Below, one piece after another: positions 10,404-22,592 of a stretch of 64,000 nt of DNA (position 1 is its first letter; every line of letters starts with the position of its first letter). Made by a program: the position numbers and the translations under genes. The notes beneath the pieces were generated by a model that saw nothing but the letters and a program-made list of their open reading frames with translations, was not told where the DNA came from and did not search any database. Origin of the DNA: Haemophilus parainfluenzae (GTDB lineage Bacteria; Pseudomonadota; Gammaproteobacteria; Enterobacterales; Pasteurellaceae). Location: the NCBI RefSeq assembly GCF_003252755.1, contig NZ_QEPT01000001.1, forward strand, positions 186,001 through 250,000, in the 5' to 3' direction.

Positions 10404-11756
10404 ATGTCTCATTTATCGGTAGCAAAATTTGGTGGTACATCCGTCGCTAACTATTCCGCTATGCAAGCTTGTGCCAAAATCGTTATTGCAGATCCTAATA
10501 CTCGCGTTGTCGTGCTTTCTGCCTCTGCTGGTGTAACAAACTTATTAGTTGCCTTAGCCAATGGCGTAGAAGCTGAAGAACGCGCAAAATTAATTGGTGA
10601 AGTCCGCCAAATTCAAGAAAATATTTTAAATGAATTAAAAGACGACAGCCGTGTTCGCCCTGCCATTGAAAAATACTTAGAAAATATTACCGCACTTTCT
10701 GAAGCCGCTAGCCTTGCGACATCACTTGCTTTAACTGATGAGCTCATTAGTCATGGTGAAATGATGTCAACGCAAATTTTCATTGAAGTATTAAGAGAAT
10801 TACAGACATCTGCAACCTGGGTTGATGTACGTACTTTAGTGGCAACTAATGATAACTTTGGTAAAGCCGCACCAGATGATGCACAAACTCAAGCGAACTG
10901 TGATAATTTATTAAAACCATTAATCGATCGAGGTGAATTAGTTATAACTCAAGGCTTTATCGGGCGTGAACCAGGCGGTAAAACGACTACTTTAGGCCGT
11001 GGTGGTAGCGACTACTCTGCTGCACTTTTAGCAGAAGTATTAAACGCAAAAGATGTCTTAATTTGGACTGATGTAGCGGGTATTTATACGACTGACCCAC
11101 GTATCGTACCAAATGCACAACGTATTGATACCATGAGCTTTGCTGAAGCAGCCGAAATGGCAACCTTTGGGGCGAAAGTATTACACCCTGCGACATTGCT
11201 TCCTGCTGTGCGTAGTAATATCCCTGTTTATGTGGGTTCAAGTAAAGCACCTGAAGCTGGTGGTACTTGGGTAACACGAGATCCACAACCTCGCCCAACA
11301 TTCCGTGCAATTGCATTACGTCGCGATCAAACCCTACTAACGCTTTCAAGTCTCAGTATGCTACATGCACAAGGCTTCCTAGCGAATGTATTCACTATCT
11401 TAGCGAAATATAAAATTTCTGTGGATACGATCACAACCTCTGAAGTAAGCATTGCATTAACCTTAGATAAAACGGGCTCAGCGTCATCTGGTGTAGAATT
11501 ACTTTCTCCGGAATTATTAGAAGAATTAAGTCAATACTGCACTGTGAAAGTTGATACAGGCTTATCTCTTGTCGCATTAATTGGAAATGATTTACACCTT
11601 GCTTCAGGTGTGGCAAAACGTATTTTTGATACTCTTGAAGGCTATAATATTCGCATGATTAGCTATGGCGCAAGCACCAATAACATTTGTATGCTCGCAA
11701 TGAGCGACAAAGCAGATGACGTGGTTCGTTCATTACATAAATCGTTGTTTGAATAA
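10404..11756 (+). CDS. lysC: LysC, aspartate kinase (monofunctional, class III-like)
   Basis: 450-residue aspartokinase that phosphorylates aspartate in the first step to lysine, threonine and methionine. The KFGGTSVANY motif starts at residue 8 and TLGRGGSDYSA is near residue 198. Two ACT regulatory domains occupy the last 150 residues. Length and layout match lysine-sensitive E. coli LysC (449), not the fused ThrA/MetL types. The 166-bp AT-rich leader is too short and unstructured for a lysine riboswitch. It contains a TTGACA at 10321 that could be a -35 box. Confidence 0.92.
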   Translation: MSHLSVAKFGGTSVANYSAMQACAKIVIADPNTRVVVLSASAGVTNLLVALANGVEAEERAKLIGEVRQIQENILNELKDDSRVRPAIEKYLENITALSEAASLATSLALTDELISHGEMMSTQIFIEVLRELQTSATWVDVRTLVATNDNFGKAAPDDAQTQANCDNLLKPLIDRGELVITQGFIGREPGGKTTTLGRGGSDYSAALLAEVLNAKDVLIWTDVAGIYTTDPRIVPNAQRIDTMSFAEAAEMATFGAKVLHPATLLPAVRSNIPVYVGSSKAPEAGGTWVTRDPQPRPTFRAIALRRDQTLLTLSSLSMLHAQGFLANVFTILAKYKISVDTITTSEVSIALTLDKTGSASSGVELLSPELLEELSQYCTVKVDTGLSLVALIGNDLHLASGVAKRIFDTLEGYNIRMISYGASTNNICMLAMSDKADDVVRSLHKSLFE

Positions 11757-11766
11757 AAAATTTACT

Positions 11767-11798
11767 AAAAGTGCGGTTAAAAATAACCGCACTTTTTT
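11767..11798. terminator. Terminator of lysC built from an inverted pair of DNA-uptake sequences
   Basis: AAAAGTGCGGTT and its complement are separated by 6 bases and followed by a T run. Both arms contain the full Haemophilus uptake 9-mer. Confidence 0.88.
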
Positions 11799-11852
11799 AC
11801 GTTTAAAATTTGAGATTACGGCTAAAAAAGAGTAAAGTAGTCGTTTGTCTGA

Positions 11853-13184
<1,332 letters not shown>

Positions 13185-13198
13185 AATAGCATAAAAAT

Positions 13199-13236
13199 AA
13201 ACCGCACTTTGGCACAGCCAAGTGCGGTTATTTTTT
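13199..13236. terminator. Terminator after purA made of paired uptake sequences
   Basis: AACCGCACTT and AAGTGCGGTT form a 10-bp stem followed by TATTTTTT on the plus strand. It ends just 12 bp before the DUF484 start, so that gene's transcript may begin within or through it. Confidence 0.8.
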
Positions 13237-13248
13237 AAGGAGTTTTTG

Positions 13249-13914
13249 ATGACTGAACAAGATATTGCTGACTACCTAAAAAATCACCCTGATTTTTTTA
13301 TCCATCGTCCTGAACTACTTCAACAGCTTACCATTCCACATAGCCATGAAGAAGGGACAATTTCATTAGTCGAAGCACAACTTGCTCAGCAACGAGAACA
13401 AATCAAAACGCTTACTCAACTCCTCGAAAAATTTCATCTGCTTGCTCATCAAGAAGCGGATATCTTCTTTGCTCTTCTGCCTTTGCAGAAAAAACTATTT
13501 CAAACAGAAGACTTTATCGTCATCAATGAAAAGTTAGATGAATGGGCAAAAGGTTATGAGCTAGAAGGTGCCAAAATCTTACTTTTTACAGACAGCTGGA
13601 AAAAAAATAGCACTATTCCTGAACAACATTGGTTAGACAGAAAAGCCTTTGAACTCATTCGCTTAGAGCGTATGGGCTTACGCCAATTCTATTTAGGCGA
13701 TCTCTCCAATAAAGAAAAAGCCCTGATGTTCCTTCCTGAAGAGCTCCCTATCGGCTCTGTGGCGATTTGCCGTTTAGGTGGAACACCGCAAAAACCAACC
13801 GCACTTTTACTCTTCAAATCTCGAGACACAGACCGTTTCCACAACGACCAAGACACCACATTCCTTCGACATTTAGTTGATATTGTGGAATTGCATTTGG
13901 GAAGATGGATTTAA
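13249..13914 (+). CDS. DUF484 family protein (GAF-like)
   Basis: 221-residue cytoplasmic protein of unknown function. It begins with the family hallmark ADYLKNHPDFFIHRPELLQQL-type segment (residues 6-26). A predicted coiled-coil and a GAF-like C-terminal half follow. I chose the ATG at 13249 because AAGGAG lies 6 bp upstream. A GTG 27 bp earlier would place the start inside the terminator stem. In many gamma-proteobacteria the family sits beside xerC; here it follows purA. Confidence 0.8.
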   Translation: MTEQDIADYLKNHPDFFIHRPELLQQLTIPHSHEEGTISLVEAQLAQQREQIKTLTQLLEKFHLLAHQEADIFFALLPLQKKLFQTEDFIVINEKLDEWAKGYELEGAKILLFTDSWKKNSTIPEQHWLDRKAFELIRLERMGLRQFYLGDLSNKEKALMFLPEELPIGSVAICRLGGTPQKPTALLLFKSRDTDRFHNDQDTTFLRHLVDIVELHLGRWI

Positions 13915-14068
13915 AAGTTACTAATATCAATTAATTGATCCCGCTCACAATTTCAAAAAAATAAACTTTCTTTATTTTTCAACTCTTTCTACAATACCTT
14001 CCTTTGTTGTTTGCTTATATATCGCATTAACCAATAAATCAGAAGCTTAACATTCATTTAGAATAAAC

Positions 14069-14099
14069 AAAAAGGAAGTCCATTATGACTTCCTTTTTT
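14069..14099. terminator. Rho-independent terminator between DUF484 gene and ilvH
   Basis: Stem AAAGGAAGTC / GACTTCCTTT, loop CATTAT, flanked by A and T runs. The 150 bp between the DUF484 stop and this hairpin show no gene. Confidence 0.85.
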
Positions 14100-14104
14100 G
14101 CATT

Positions 14105-14138
14105 TAAAAAATGTGCGGTCATTTTTAACCGCACTTTC
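14105..14138 (-). terminator. Terminator of ilvIH containing one uptake sequence
   Basis: GTGCGGT / ACCGCAC stem just downstream of the ilvH stop, with a run of T on the minus strand. The ilvH-proximal arm has the full uptake 9-mer. The other has one change (ATGTGCGGT). Confidence 0.75.
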
Positions 14139-14145
14139 GAGATCA

Positions 14146-14637
14146 TTAAAGAATATTCTTCTCTCCACGAGAAAGACTGATTAACCCTGAACGAACAATC
14201 TCAAGTAATGTACTTTCTTCTTTCACAGCCTCAACAAAAGCATCTAATTTGTCTTTTGTACCCGTTAATTGAATAGTGTAAGATTTTGTTGTTATATCCA
14301 CAATCTGACCACGGAAGATGTCGGCTAAACGTTTTAATTCATCACGTGATGAACCCGTTGCTCGCACTTTCACTAATAACACTTCACGCTCTACGTGATC
14401 ATGTTCACTCAAATTGATGACTTTAAACACGTCCACTAATTTGTGAAGTTGCTTTTCAATTTGCTCAAGCACTTGCTCATCTCCTACCGCTTCAATCGTC
14501 ATACGAGAAAGGGTTGGATCGTCCGTAGGTGCTACGGTTAAGCTTTCAATGTTAAATGCACGTTGGGAAAATAAGCCGACCACTCGAGATAATGCACCGG
14601 ATTCATTTTCTAATAAAACAGATAAAATTCTACGCAT
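14146..14637 (-). CDS. ilvH: IlvH, acetolactate synthase III regulatory subunit
   Basis: 163-residue small subunit that confers valine feedback control on IlvI. The N-terminal ACT domain starts [19 protein letters not shown] and contains FSQRAFNIESL. The C-terminal domain is the ALS small-subunit type. Length equals E. coli IlvH (163). Start overlaps the ilvI stop by one base, so the two are translationally coupled. Confidence 0.96.
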   Translation of the reverse strand: MRRILSVLLENESGALSRVVGLFSQRAFNIESLTVAPTDDPTLSRMTIEAVGDEQVLEQIEKQLHKLVDVFKVINLSEHDHVEREVLLVKVRATGSSRDELKRLADIFRGQIVDITTKSYTIQLTGTKDKLDAFVEAVKEESTLLEIVRSGLISLSRGEKNIL

Positions 14638-16361
14638 TATTCGTTCTCCTCTTGTGGTTTGCTTAAAATCATCTCATTCATCGCCCCGCCGCGAACTTGC
14701 ATTGGGTAAACGTGTTCGGTTTCATCAACGTTAATATCAACAAAGACCAATTTATTTTTAATGCTGAAGGCTTCTTGTAATTTGCTTTCTAATTCATCTG
14801 GTGTCGAAATTTGAATCCCCACGTGACCATAAGATTCGGCTAACTTCACGAAATCCGGTAAAGAATTCATATAAGTTTGAGAATGGCGGCCAGAGTAAAT
14901 CAAATCTTGCCATTGTTTTACCATGCCTAAGAAGTGGTTGTTCAAACAAATCACCACAACAGGAATACCATATTGTGTCGCTGTTGAAAGCTCTTGGATA
15001 TTCATTTGAATACTGCCATCGCCCGTTACACAAACCACTGTAGCTTCAGGATGCGCAAGTTTTACCCCTAATGCAGCCGGTAAACCGAAACCCATGGTAC
15101 CTGCACCACCTGAATTGATCCAACGGCGTGGTAAATCAAACGGATAATGTAATGCGGCAAACATTTGGTGTTGGCCTACATCCGATGCCACATAAGCTTG
15201 ACCTTTTGTAATGCGATACACGGCTTCCATCACTTGCTGTGGTTTGATGACACCTGAAGTGCGGTCGAAATCCAAGCATTTTTTCACTTTCCATTCATCA
15301 ATTTGTTTCCACCAATCTTCTAATTGGTTTTGAGGACGCGAACCAATTTCTTCACCTAATAAGCTTAAGAACTCATCCAATACATTTTTAGCGTTACCTA
15401 CAATTGGAATCGCAACAGGGACGTTTTTAGAAATAGAGGTTGGGTCAATATCAATCTGAATCACTTTTGCATTCGGGCAATATTTATCTAAGTTGTTAGT
15501 GGTACGGTCATCAAAACGCACCCCAACACCAAGGATTAAATCACTTTCATGCATGGCTGTATTGGCTTCATAAGTCCCGTGCATCCCAAGCATACCTAAG
15601 AATTGTTTATCGGTACTTGGATACACACCTAAACCCATTAATGAAGAGGTAACCGGTAAATTTAAACGTTGTGCGAATTGTGTTAATTCTTCATGACAGC
15701 CTGCCGCAATTGCACCACCACCCACAAATAAAACCGGTTTTTTAGCCACTAATAATGCTTTTAACGCTTTCTTAATTTGACCTTTGTGACCATTTACCGT
15801 TGGATTATAAGAACGAAGCTCAACAGATTTTGGATATTCGTAAGGATATTTTAAAGTTGGATTTACCGTATCTTTTGGAATATCTACGACAACGGGACCT
15901 GGACGGCCTGTTGAAGCAATATAAAAGGCTTTTTTCAAGATCCCCGGAATGTCTTCTGCTTTTTTAACGATAAAGCTGTGTTTAACCACTGGGCGAGAAA
16001 TCCCCACCATATCACATTCTTGGAATGCGTCACGACCGATTAAGCTACTCATTACCTGACCTGAAATGATCACCATTGGCACCGAGTCAGTATAAGCGGT
16101 CAAAATCCCCGTAATCGCATTGGTTGCACCTGGACCAGATGTCACTAGCACACAACCTACTTTACCTGTCGCTCGTGCATAACCATCAGCCATATGTACC
16201 GCAGCTTGCTCATGACGGACTAAAATATGTTCAATCCCACCAAGGGTATGGATTGCATCATAAATATCCAATACGGCACCGCCTGGATAACCAAATAAAT
16301 ACTCAACGCCTTCATCACGCAAAGACTGAACCACCATTTCCGCACCGGATAATTTCTTCAT
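14637..16361 (-). CDS. ilvI: IlvI, acetolactate synthase III catalytic subunit
   Basis: 574-residue thiamine-diphosphate enzyme that makes acetolactate and acetohydroxybutyrate for valine, leucine and isoleucine. The catalytic Glu51 lies in [16 protein letters not shown]. The ThDP motif runs from [10 protein letters not shown] to [10 protein letters not shown]. The central FAD-binding domain is intact. Length equals E. coli IlvI (574). A 370-bp AT-rich region lies upstream and likely holds its promoter. Confidence 0.97.
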   Translation of the reverse strand: MKKLSGAEMVVQSLRDEGVEYLFGYPGGAVLDIYDAIHTLGGIEHILVRHEQAAVHMADGYARATGKVGCVLVTSGPGATNAITGILTAYTDSVPMVIISGQVMSSLIGRDAFQECDMVGISRPVVKHSFIVKKAEDIPGILKKAFYIASTGRPGPVVVDIPKDTVNPTLKYPYEYPKSVELRSYNPTVNGHKGQIKKALKALLVAKKPVLFVGGGAIAAGCHEELTQFAQRLNLPVTSSLMGLGVYPSTDKQFLGMLGMHGTYEANTAMHESDLILGVGVRFDDRTTNNLDKYCPNAKVIQIDIDPTSISKNVPVAIPIVGNAKNVLDEFLSLLGEEIGSRPQNQLEDWWKQIDEWKVKKCLDFDRTSGVIKPQQVMEAVYRITKGQAYVASDVGQHQMFAALHYPFDLPRRWINSGGAGTMGFGLPAALGVKLAHPEATVVCVTGDGSIQMNIQELSTATQYGIPVVVICLNNHFLGMVKQWQDLIYSGRHSQTYMNSLPDFVKLAESYGHVGIQISTPDELESKLQEAFSIKNKLVFVDINVDETEHVYPMQVRGGAMNEMILSKPQEENE

Positions 16362-16610
16362 ATTCTACTCCTAAAACTGACCGCACTTTTATTACTACGA
16401 TTCGTTGTCAAAACAATGGAAACATCATACCGAAAGAAAATAACTTGTCTAGCATTGCAAAAGTCTAAAAAAACAAATTTAAAAGCATTAAAATCTACAC
16501 AAATTAAAAAATAAAGTTTTAAATAAAGATTAAAGTAAAAAAATAAAGAGAATTGCATTTTTATATAGAGTTTTATAAAAATAAAAAAATTTTATTCTTT
16601 TGTTCAGAAA

Positions 16611-16626
16611 TTTGAACTAGATCACA
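16611..16626. promoter_or_regulatory. Candidate CRP (cAMP receptor protein) site
   Basis: TTTGA-ACTAGA-TCACA. The right half is perfect and the left half has one mismatch to TGTGA-N6-TCACA. It is 250 bp from the ilvI start, far for classical activation. A chance match in AT-rich DNA is possible. Confidence 0.35.
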
Positions 16627-16676
16627 TTTTAAATGTTGTTTTCTCTTAGGAGTGGAAGGAAAAGAATTGATGATAA

Positions 16677-16712
16677 GAAAAAACCGCACTTGGAAGCCCC
16701 AAAGTGCGGTTA
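16677..16712 (-). terminator. Terminator of fabB made of paired uptake sequences
   Basis: AACCGCACTT / AAGTGCGGTT stem 20 bp after the fabB stop. The minus strand ends with TTTTTT. Confidence 0.85.
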
Positions 16713-16731
16713 GATTTTATGAGTTTTTTAA

Positions 16732-17952
16732 TTAGCCGTTATAGCGTTTGAACACTAAAGTTGCGTTTGTACCACCGAAACCAAAGCTGTTTGACATTAC
16801 AGTTTGTAAACCAGCATTTTCTTTTGTTTCAGTCACGATATTGCAGCCTTCTGCCGCTTCGTCTAATGTTTCGATATTAATGCTTGGTGCAATAAAGTCA
16901 TTGTGTAACATTAATAAGGTATAGATTGCTTCGTGTGCACCGGCAGCACCTAAAGAGTGACCGGTCATTGATTTGGTTGAAGAAATAGCAGGGATTTTGT
17001 CACCAAATACATTTTTGATTGCACCTAATTCTTTTACATCACCAACCGGTGTTGATGTACCGTGTACGTTGATGTAATCAATTGGGGTATCCACAGTTGC
17101 CATTGCTTGTTTCATACAACGCTCAGCACCTTCACCACTTGGTGCTACCATGTCGTAACCATCAGAGGTTGCACCGTAGCCCACGATTTCTGCGTAGATT
17201 TTTGCGCCACGTGCTAATGCGTGTTCTAATTCTTCAACCACTACAACTGCACCACCACCTGCGATAACGAAACCATCACGGTCTGCATCGTAAGCACGAG
17301 ACGCTTTTTCTGGGGTATCATTGTATTTAGTTGAAACCGCACCCATTGCATCGAATTCAGTTGCACATTCCCAAGATAATTCTTCCGCACCACCCGCGAA
17401 AACCACATCTTGTTTACCCAATTGAATTAATTCAACTGCGTGACCGATACAGTGTGCAGACGTTGCACAAGCGGAACTGATTGAGTAGTTCACACCACGG
17501 ATTTTGTAAGGGGTTGCTAAACAAGCTGATACGCTTGAAGCCATGGTTTTAGTTACTGCATAAGGACCAATTGCTTTCACACCGCGTGGACCACGCACTG
17601 CATCACAAGCGACTAATTGGTTGTGCGCTGAACCGGTACCTGCACCGATTACAAGACCTGTACGATCATTTGAAACTTGATCTTCTGTTAAACCTGAATC
17701 TTCAATCGCTTCACGCATAGAAAGGTATGCATAAGCTGCCGCATCACCCATAAAACGATATACTTTACGATCGATGTGCTCGCTTGGATCAAGTTTGATT
17801 GTGCCCGCAACATGGCTACGCATTTTCATTTCAACAAACTCAGGCACTACTTCAATACCAGATTTACCTGCTTTTAATGAAGCCAAAACTTCTTCTTTGT
17901 TGTTACCGATACTTGAAATAATACCAAAACCAGTAATTACAGCTCTTTTCAT
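16732..17952 (-). CDS. fabB: FabB, 3-oxoacyl-[acyl-carrier-protein] synthase I
   Basis: 406-residue condensing enzyme for chain elongation, needed for unsaturated fatty acids. The active-site triad is visible: Cys162 in [14 protein letters not shown], His near 297 in [10 protein letters not shown], and His near 332 in [16 protein letters not shown]. Length matches E. coli FabB (406). Divergent from mnmC with a 182-bp shared upstream region. Monocistronic, with its own terminator. Confidence 0.96.
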   Translation of the reverse strand: MKRAVITGFGIISSIGNNKEEVLASLKAGKSGIEVVPEFVEMKMRSHVAGTIKLDPSEHIDRKVYRFMGDAAAYAYLSMREAIEDSGLTEDQVSNDRTGLVIGAGTGSAHNQLVACDAVRGPRGVKAIGPYAVTKTMASSVSACLATPYKIRGVNYSISSACATSAHCIGHAVELIQLGKQDVVFAGGAEELSWECATEFDAMGAVSTKYNDTPEKASRAYDADRDGFVIAGGGAVVVVEELEHALARGAKIYAEIVGYGATSDGYDMVAPSGEGAERCMKQAMATVDTPIDYINVHGTSTPVGDVKELGAIKNVFGDKIPAISSTKSMTGHSLGAAGAHEAIYTLLMLHNDFIAPSINIETLDEAAEGCNIVTETKENAGLQTVMSNSFGFGGTNATLVFKRYNG

Positions 17953-18134
17953 TCTTTATTCCTTATGATTTAGGGGAAATTTAATTCAACTTACAGTTGT
18001 TAGCTGAACGCAATTTACTATGAAATAAAAATATTGCAAGCAATAATTCATTTGTTCGACCAGTTAAGTTTTAACCGTCTCAAAATTTCCGTGCTATTAT
18101 AAAAGAGTTTGATAAGGCAAAAAAGGGCTAACAC

Positions 18135-20144
18135 ATGTTCACCATTCAGCACGCAAAAATTCATTTTAACGAAGAGAATACCCCTGTTTCGGATAAATTC
18201 GATGACGTATATTTTTCTAATCAAGATGGTTTAGCAGAAACCCATTATGTGTTTTTAGAAGGTAATCAGTTGTGGGAACGCTGGGTTAATTATCAAGAAG
18301 TCCACTTTGTTATTACTGAAACTGGGTTTGGCACTGGATTAAATTTCTTTGCGGTGACCACGCTATTCCGTGAGTTTCGTCAGAAATATCCAGATTCACC
18401 TTTAAAACGCCTTTATTTTATCTCTTTTGAAAAATACCCTTTGCCACTCGATGCGTTACAACAAGCCCATATAGCCTACACTCAATTTTCTCACCTTGCT
18501 CAGCAGTTACAGCAGCATTGGCTTAATCCCATTCAGGGTTGCTACCGTTTTCATTTTAATGAAACCACGTTAGATCTTTGGTTTGGTGATGTGGCTGAAA
18601 ATCTGCCACAGCTTGGCGATTATATGAATGATAAAATTGATGCCTGGTTTTTAGATGGTTTTGCCCCGAGTAAAAACCCCGATATGTGGAACGAGCAGCT
18701 TTACCAGCAAATGTTTCGTTTTACCAAACCACAAGGCACCTTTGCGACATTTACTGCGGCAAGTGCGGTTAGAAAAGGCTTAGAAAATGCAGGCTTTAAT
18801 ATTACGAAACGAAAAGGCTTTGGTAAAAAGCGAGAATGTCTTTCTGGGCAAAAAACTTACGAAAAACTGACCGCACTTTCAGCACCCTGGTTTCATAGTC
18901 AGCCAGCCAATCTAAACAAGCAAGATATTGCCATTATTGGTGGTGGAATTGCTTCGCTTTGTACAGCCATTTCATTGGTTAAACGTGGGGCTAAAATCAC
19001 AATTTATTGCGAAGATGAGCAAACCGCTCTCAATGCATCCGGCAATAAACAAGGCGCTTTTTATCCGCAACTGAGCGATGATAACGATCGCAATATTCGT
19101 TTTTATATTCATGCCTTTGCCTATGGTCATCAATTCCTACAATGGGCAATTCAGCACAAAATCGAATTTGAACATGAGTTCTGTGGTGTCGCGCTTTGTG
19201 CTTACAATGAGAAAACAGAAAGTAAATTAAATAAAATCGCTGAGCTGAATTTGCCTTCTGATTTATATCAGTCCTTAAGCCAAACTGAATTAAGCGAAAA
19301 AGTAGGTTTACCGTTACCTTTTGGTGGTGGTTTTATTCCTCAAGGCGCTTGGCTTGCCCCTCGTCAGTTAGTTCAGCATGCATTTGCCTTTTTGGAGAAA
19401 CAAGGCGTCCAGATTAAAACATCACAAAAAGTAACCGCACTTTCTCAAACAAAAAATGGTTGGCAAATCACCACAGCTGAAAATGAAACTTTCTGCCATG
19501 AAGTGGTTGTTTTAGCAAATGGGCATAAACTCACGGAATTCGAGCAAACACAAAAACTCCTACTCTATCCTGTCCGCGGACAAGTGAGCCAAATTCCGAC
19601 ATCAGAAAACTTGCTTAAACTCAAAACCGTGTTGTGCTATGACGGCTATCTTACGCCAGCAGATCAAGCAAAAACCAGTCATTGTATTGGCGCAAGTCAT
19701 GTTCGTGATAATGCGACTCGTGAATTTAGCCTAACTGAACAACAAGAAAACCAACAAAAAATTCAGCAAAATATCCCTGAAGAGTGGACAAAAGAAGTGG
19801 ATACATCGGGTAACCTTGCTCGAATCGGCGTGCGTTGTTCAGTACGTGATCTCACCCCAATGATGGCGGCTGTTCCTCATTTTTCTGCTCAGCAAACACA
19901 ATATCAAAATTTGTTTAATTTACGACGCCGTAAACAACCAGTAGAACAAGCTGAAAACTACCCTAACCTCTATTTAATCGGCGCATTAGGCTCACGAGGA
20001 TTAACCTCTGCGCCACTTTTGGGTGAAACACTGGCTTCCTTAATTTATGGCGAGCCCTTACCAATGAGCGAAGATCTGATTCACAATTTGATGCCAAACC
20101 GCAGTTGGGTCAGACGCTGGTTGAAAGGTGCAGAGGTGAAATAA
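18135..20144 (+). CDS. mnmC: MnmC, bifunctional tRNA wobble-uridine (mnm5s2U) modification enzyme
   Basis: 669-residue two-domain protein. The N-terminal DUF752 methyltransferase domain (residues about 1-240) has the SAM motif [10 protein letters not shown] and a [15 protein letters not shown] segment. The C-terminal FAD oxidoreductase begins with [14 protein letters not shown] near residue 262. It performs the last two steps, cmnm5 to nm5 to mnm5, on wobble uridine of some tRNAs. Length matches E. coli MnmC (668). Two uptake sequences lie within the methyltransferase part (18757, 18870) and one in the oxidase part (19436). Confidence 0.95.
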   Translation: MFTIQHAKIHFNEENTPVSDKFDDVYFSNQDGLAETHYVFLEGNQLWERWVNYQEVHFVITETGFGTGLNFFAVTTLFREFRQKYPDSPLKRLYFISFEKYPLPLDALQQAHIAYTQFSHLAQQLQQHWLNPIQGCYRFHFNETTLDLWFGDVAENLPQLGDYMNDKIDAWFLDGFAPSKNPDMWNEQLYQQMFRFTKPQGTFATFTAASAVRKGLENAGFNITKRKGFGKKRECLSGQKTYEKLTALSAPWFHSQPANLNKQDIAIIGGGIASLCTAISLVKRGAKITIYCEDEQTALNASGNKQGAFYPQLSDDNDRNIRFYIHAFAYGHQFLQWAIQHKIEFEHEFCGVALCAYNEKTESKLNKIAELNLPSDLYQSLSQTELSEKVGLPLPFGGGFIPQGAWLAPRQLVQHAFAFLEKQGVQIKTSQKVTALSQTKNGWQITTAENETFCHEVVVLANGHKLTEFEQTQKLLLYPVRGQVSQIPTSENLLKLKTVLCYDGYLTPADQAKTSHCIGASHVRDNATREFSLTEQQENQQKIQQNIPEEWTKEVDTSGNLARIGVRCSVRDLTPMMAAVPHFSAQQTQYQNLFNLRRRKQPVEQAENYPNLYLIGALGSRGLTSAPLLGETLASLIYGEPLPMSEDLIHNLMPNRSWVRRWLKGAEVK

Positions 20145-20146
20145 AA

Positions 20147-20177
20147 AAAGTGCGGTTAAAATCAACCGCACTTTTTC
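20147..20177. terminator. Bidirectional terminator of paired uptake sequences, mnmC / Sel1 gene
   Basis: AAAAGTGCGGTT / AACCGCACTTTT stem between convergent genes, with T runs on both strands. It directly abuts the stop codon of the Sel1 gene. Confidence 0.88.
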
Positions 20178-20852
20178 TTAATACAAGCTTAAACGTTGTA
20201 ATCGCTGTCTGGCGATTTCTTTGATTTCATCCTTTTTCGCCGTATTCATAATTTCCAAATAAAGCAATTTGGCCAAACCAATGTTGACTTGTGTTCCAAT
20301 CCCTTCTTCATACAAACGAGCTAAACGGAATTTTCCTTCATTACTACCCGCATTTGCGGCCTTTTGAAACCATTCAAAAGCTTTGGTAAATTCTTTCTGA
20401 TTGGTATATATATCTCCTAATGTAAGCATGGCATCAGGATCTTTTGTCGCACTGGTTTCAAATAATTTAATCGCTTGAGCGGTATCTTGTTTCACATAGT
20501 TGTTGCCGTTGAAATACATCACTGCCAAATTATTGATAGCCTTAATGCTGCCTCGCTCAGCAGCTTCGCTAAACCACCAATAAGCCAACTCTTTATTTTC
20601 ATCCACTCCGCGACCTAAATTATAAAGCATCCCTAAATTACTTTGCGCTTGTAAATTACCTTCCAGCGCAAGAGGATACATAATTTCAAAAACGGCTTTC
20701 CAATCTTGTTTCTCAGCCAGTTTTTGTGCCTGATCCATTTTTTGCTGATCCGTCATTTGCGCTTTATCGACCAAATCAATGGTTTTCATGGCAAATACTG
20801 AACTGCTTAAGGTGAGCGTGGTGAGGACTAAAAGTTTGGCTAATTTCTTCAT
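20178..20852 (-). CDS. Secreted Sel1-repeat (TPR-like) protein
   Basis: 224-residue protein with a signal peptide ([21 protein letters not shown], cleavage after FA; first 21 residues). At least four Sel1-like repeats follow, with the usual A-x-LG-x-(L/M)Y-x-G pattern, as in [31 protein letters not shown], and [12 protein letters not shown]. Such repeats bind partner proteins. No specific function can be given. The start lies 1 bp after the YwiC-like gene, so they are probably co-transcribed. Confidence 0.8.
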   Translation of the reverse strand: MKKLAKLLVLTTLTLSSSVFAMKTIDLVDKAQMTDQQKMDQAQKLAEKQDWKAVFEIMYPLALEGNLQAQSNLGMLYNLGRGVDENKELAYWWFSEAAERGSIKAINNLAVMYFNGNNYVKQDTAQAIKLFETSATKDPDAMLTLGDIYTNQKEFTKAFEWFQKAANAGSNEGKFRLARLYEEGIGTQVNIGLAKLLYLEIMNTAKKDEIKEIARQRLQRLSLY

Positions 20853-20853
20853 C

Positions 20854-21570
20854 TTATAACGTCGCTATCAATAAAATAATCAAAAAAATGGCGGATGTTC
20901 CGAATTCTATTAGACCGACTTGCTTCACGGAAAGTTTCTTGGTGGGTAAATAAATCGCACGAATTAACGCCGGCACAAAAGCAAGTGACAAGACATATTG
21001 TTGAGTAAACAAGTAACCAAGCACGCAAAGCACATGAAAAATAATAGAGGCTTTGAGATAAAGCGGATTTTTACGTTCACGCATCATTGATTTGACGTAA
21101 AGCGTCGTGCCTATAAAAAAGAGACTTGGATACAGTGCTACCCACCAAATTTTCTCGTCAAAAGTGCGGTCAGAAAAATAATAGGATCCCATGCCTGCAA
21201 GTGCAAAAATCGCAATACCCGCTAAATCATTGAGAAGATTGCGTTCATCTTTTTTCTTAGTGTAATAGATACTCACCAATACAAAAGGAAACATGGCGGC
21301 AATAAAGAAAAGAATTTGCCAATTATAAAAAATGGCAGGAAGCGCAAATAAAAAAGCTGCAACACCATAGATAACGGTCCACTTTTTATATTCCGCCATA
21401 TTTTTGCCTTTAAAGAGACTAAGCATTGGGTAACTCAGCAAATACATGGTGAACCAAGCTAAAAGCAAAAAGAAATGCGCCCAAACAGGTGAAGCTAATA
21501 ACATACCGTAAACAAAAGGCAATAATGCCATCACAATAGCGCCATATTGATTCGAAATCAGGAGTTTCAT
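20854..21570 (-). CDS. YwiC-like integral membrane protein
   Basis: 238-residue protein with about eight hydrophobic segments. The N-terminal [19 protein letters not shown] stretch and the [13 protein letters not shown] stretch fit the YwiC-like family (first described from Bacillus ywiC), whose function is unknown. I start at the ATG at 21570, preceded by AGAGAAC. A longer reading from 21615 adds 15 residues over a region that should hold the promoter divergent from ridA. Confidence 0.75.
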   Translation of the reverse strand: MKLLISNQYGAIVMALLPFVYGMLLASPVWAHFFLLLAWFTMYLLSYPMLSLFKGKNMAEYKKWTVIYGVAAFLFALPAIFYNWQILFFIAAMFPFVLVSIYYTKKKDERNLLNDLAGIAIFALAGMGSYYFSDRTFDEKIWWVALYPSLFFIGTTLYVKSMMRERKNPLYLKASIIFHVLCVLGYLFTQQYVLSLAFVPALIRAIYLPTKKLSVKQVGLIEFGTSAIFLIILLIATL

Positions 21571-21681
21571 AGTTCTCTTTAGTTGATAAAAATTCTCAGT
21601 TATTTTATCCCACAATTTCTTGATTTACAAAGTCTAAAACCGCCTTTAGAATGGAATTATCTTCATCAAAAAGGAGCCATT

Positions 21682-22032
21682 ATGTCGATTCAACGCATTC
21701 AACCAAGCAAACGCTTTTCTGAAGTAGTCATTCATAACAATACTGCCTATTTTGCCGGCCAAGTACCGAAAAAAACAGTTAAAGAAAATGCTTACGAACA
21801 AACCAAAGAAGTCCTTTCACTGATCGATAAATTATTGTCAGAAATTGGTTCTGAAAAAAGCAAAATCCTTACCACGCAAATCTTCCTTGCAGATATGGCA
21901 GACTATGCTCAACTTAACCAAGCATGGGATGAATGGGTCGATAGCCAAAATCCACCAAGCCGAGCAACGGTAGAAGCAAAACTTGCGGATCCTGATTGGA
22001 AAGTTGAAATCGTTATTATTGCAGCCGTGTAA
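21682..22032 (+). CDS. RidA/YoaB-family protein (Rid superfamily)
   Basis: 116-residue member of the YjgF/YER057c/UK114 superfamily. The starting ATG follows AAGGAG. Conserved Arg in PPSRATVEAKLADPDW is the residue needed for imine deamination in RidA, and the final EIVIIAAV strand is typical. The sequence is closer to the YoaB/YjgH branch than to canonical RidA. The substrate is unknown. Trimeric cytosolic enzyme by family. Confidence 0.82.
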   Translation: MSIQRIQPSKRFSEVVIHNNTAYFAGQVPKKTVKENAYEQTKEVLSLIDKLLSEIGSEKSKILTTQIFLADMADYAQLNQAWDEWVDSQNPPSRATVEAKLADPDWKVEIVIIAAV

Positions 22033-22122
22033 GCACAGCTTTTTCAAAATGTGATCAACCGCAAAGAAAGTTTTTCGGTTTTCCTTTACACTAAACACTG
22101 AATTCAAAAGAAGGAGTAATGT

Positions 22123-22533
22123 ATGCAATCATGGATACCAGAAATATGGCAAGCCGCTGTGATTGGGCTTGTGGTTGGCGTAATCTTAGGCTATGTGTTA
22201 TTACGTTTAACAAAAGGGTCTGTTAAAAAACAAGTTCAAACCGAAGCTGAACTAAAAGAAGTAAAAACACAATTAAGCGATAAACAAGCACAACTTGAAA
22301 AACATTTCGCAGAAAGTGCAGAATTATTTAAAACCTTAATTGGTGATTATCAAAAACTGTATCGTCATTACGCGGTTTCCTCTGAAGCTTTACTCGGTAA
22401 TAAACCTGCCAATAAAGGTTTATTTACTCAACAGCTAGTGACCGCCTCATCAGAAAGTAAATCAGAAGAACCACCACGCGATTATTCCGAAGGTTCATCT
22501 GGCTTATTAAAAACAGATAAAGAAAACCAATAA
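22123..22533 (+). CDS. zapG: ZapG/YhcB (DUF1043) inner-membrane coiled-coil protein
   Basis: 136-residue protein with one membrane helix (residues about 8-28, AVIGLVVGVILGYVLLRL). A basic stretch and a long coiled coil follow (about 38-75), and then a disordered C terminus. In E. coli YhcB/ZapG links cell division with envelope synthesis. RBS AAGGAG. Monocistronic, ending at a strong terminator. Confidence 0.88.
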   Translation: MQSWIPEIWQAAVIGLVVGVILGYVLLRLTKGSVKKQVQTEAELKEVKTQLSDKQAQLEKHFAESAELFKTLIGDYQKLYRHYAVSSEALLGNKPANKGLFTQQLVTASSESKSEEPPRDYSEGSSGLLKTDKENQ

Positions 22534-22554
22534 TAATTAATGGTTGAACAATAA

Positions 22555-22592
22555 AAAAATCAGGGATTAAATACTTAATCCCTGATTTTTTA
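22555..22592. terminator. Bidirectional terminator between zapG and lolE
   Basis: A 16-bp perfect stem AAAAATCAGGGATTAA / TTAATCCCTGATTTTT with a 4-base loop, between convergent genes. Its right end abuts the lolE stop. Confidence 0.92.

Larger units (their letters stand above)
16362..16731. other. Intergenic region between fabB and ilvI with ilvI promoter region and candidate CRP site
   Basis: 370 bp with no gene. It has one uptake sequence at 16379 next to ilvI, then about 170 bp of very AT-rich DNA rich in A tracts (16440-16600), a common property of promoters controlled by Lrp or H-NS. After it comes a CRP-like 16-mer at 16611, and then the fabB terminator. Promoter boxes cannot be called with confidence in such AT-rich sequence. 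Confidence 0.5.
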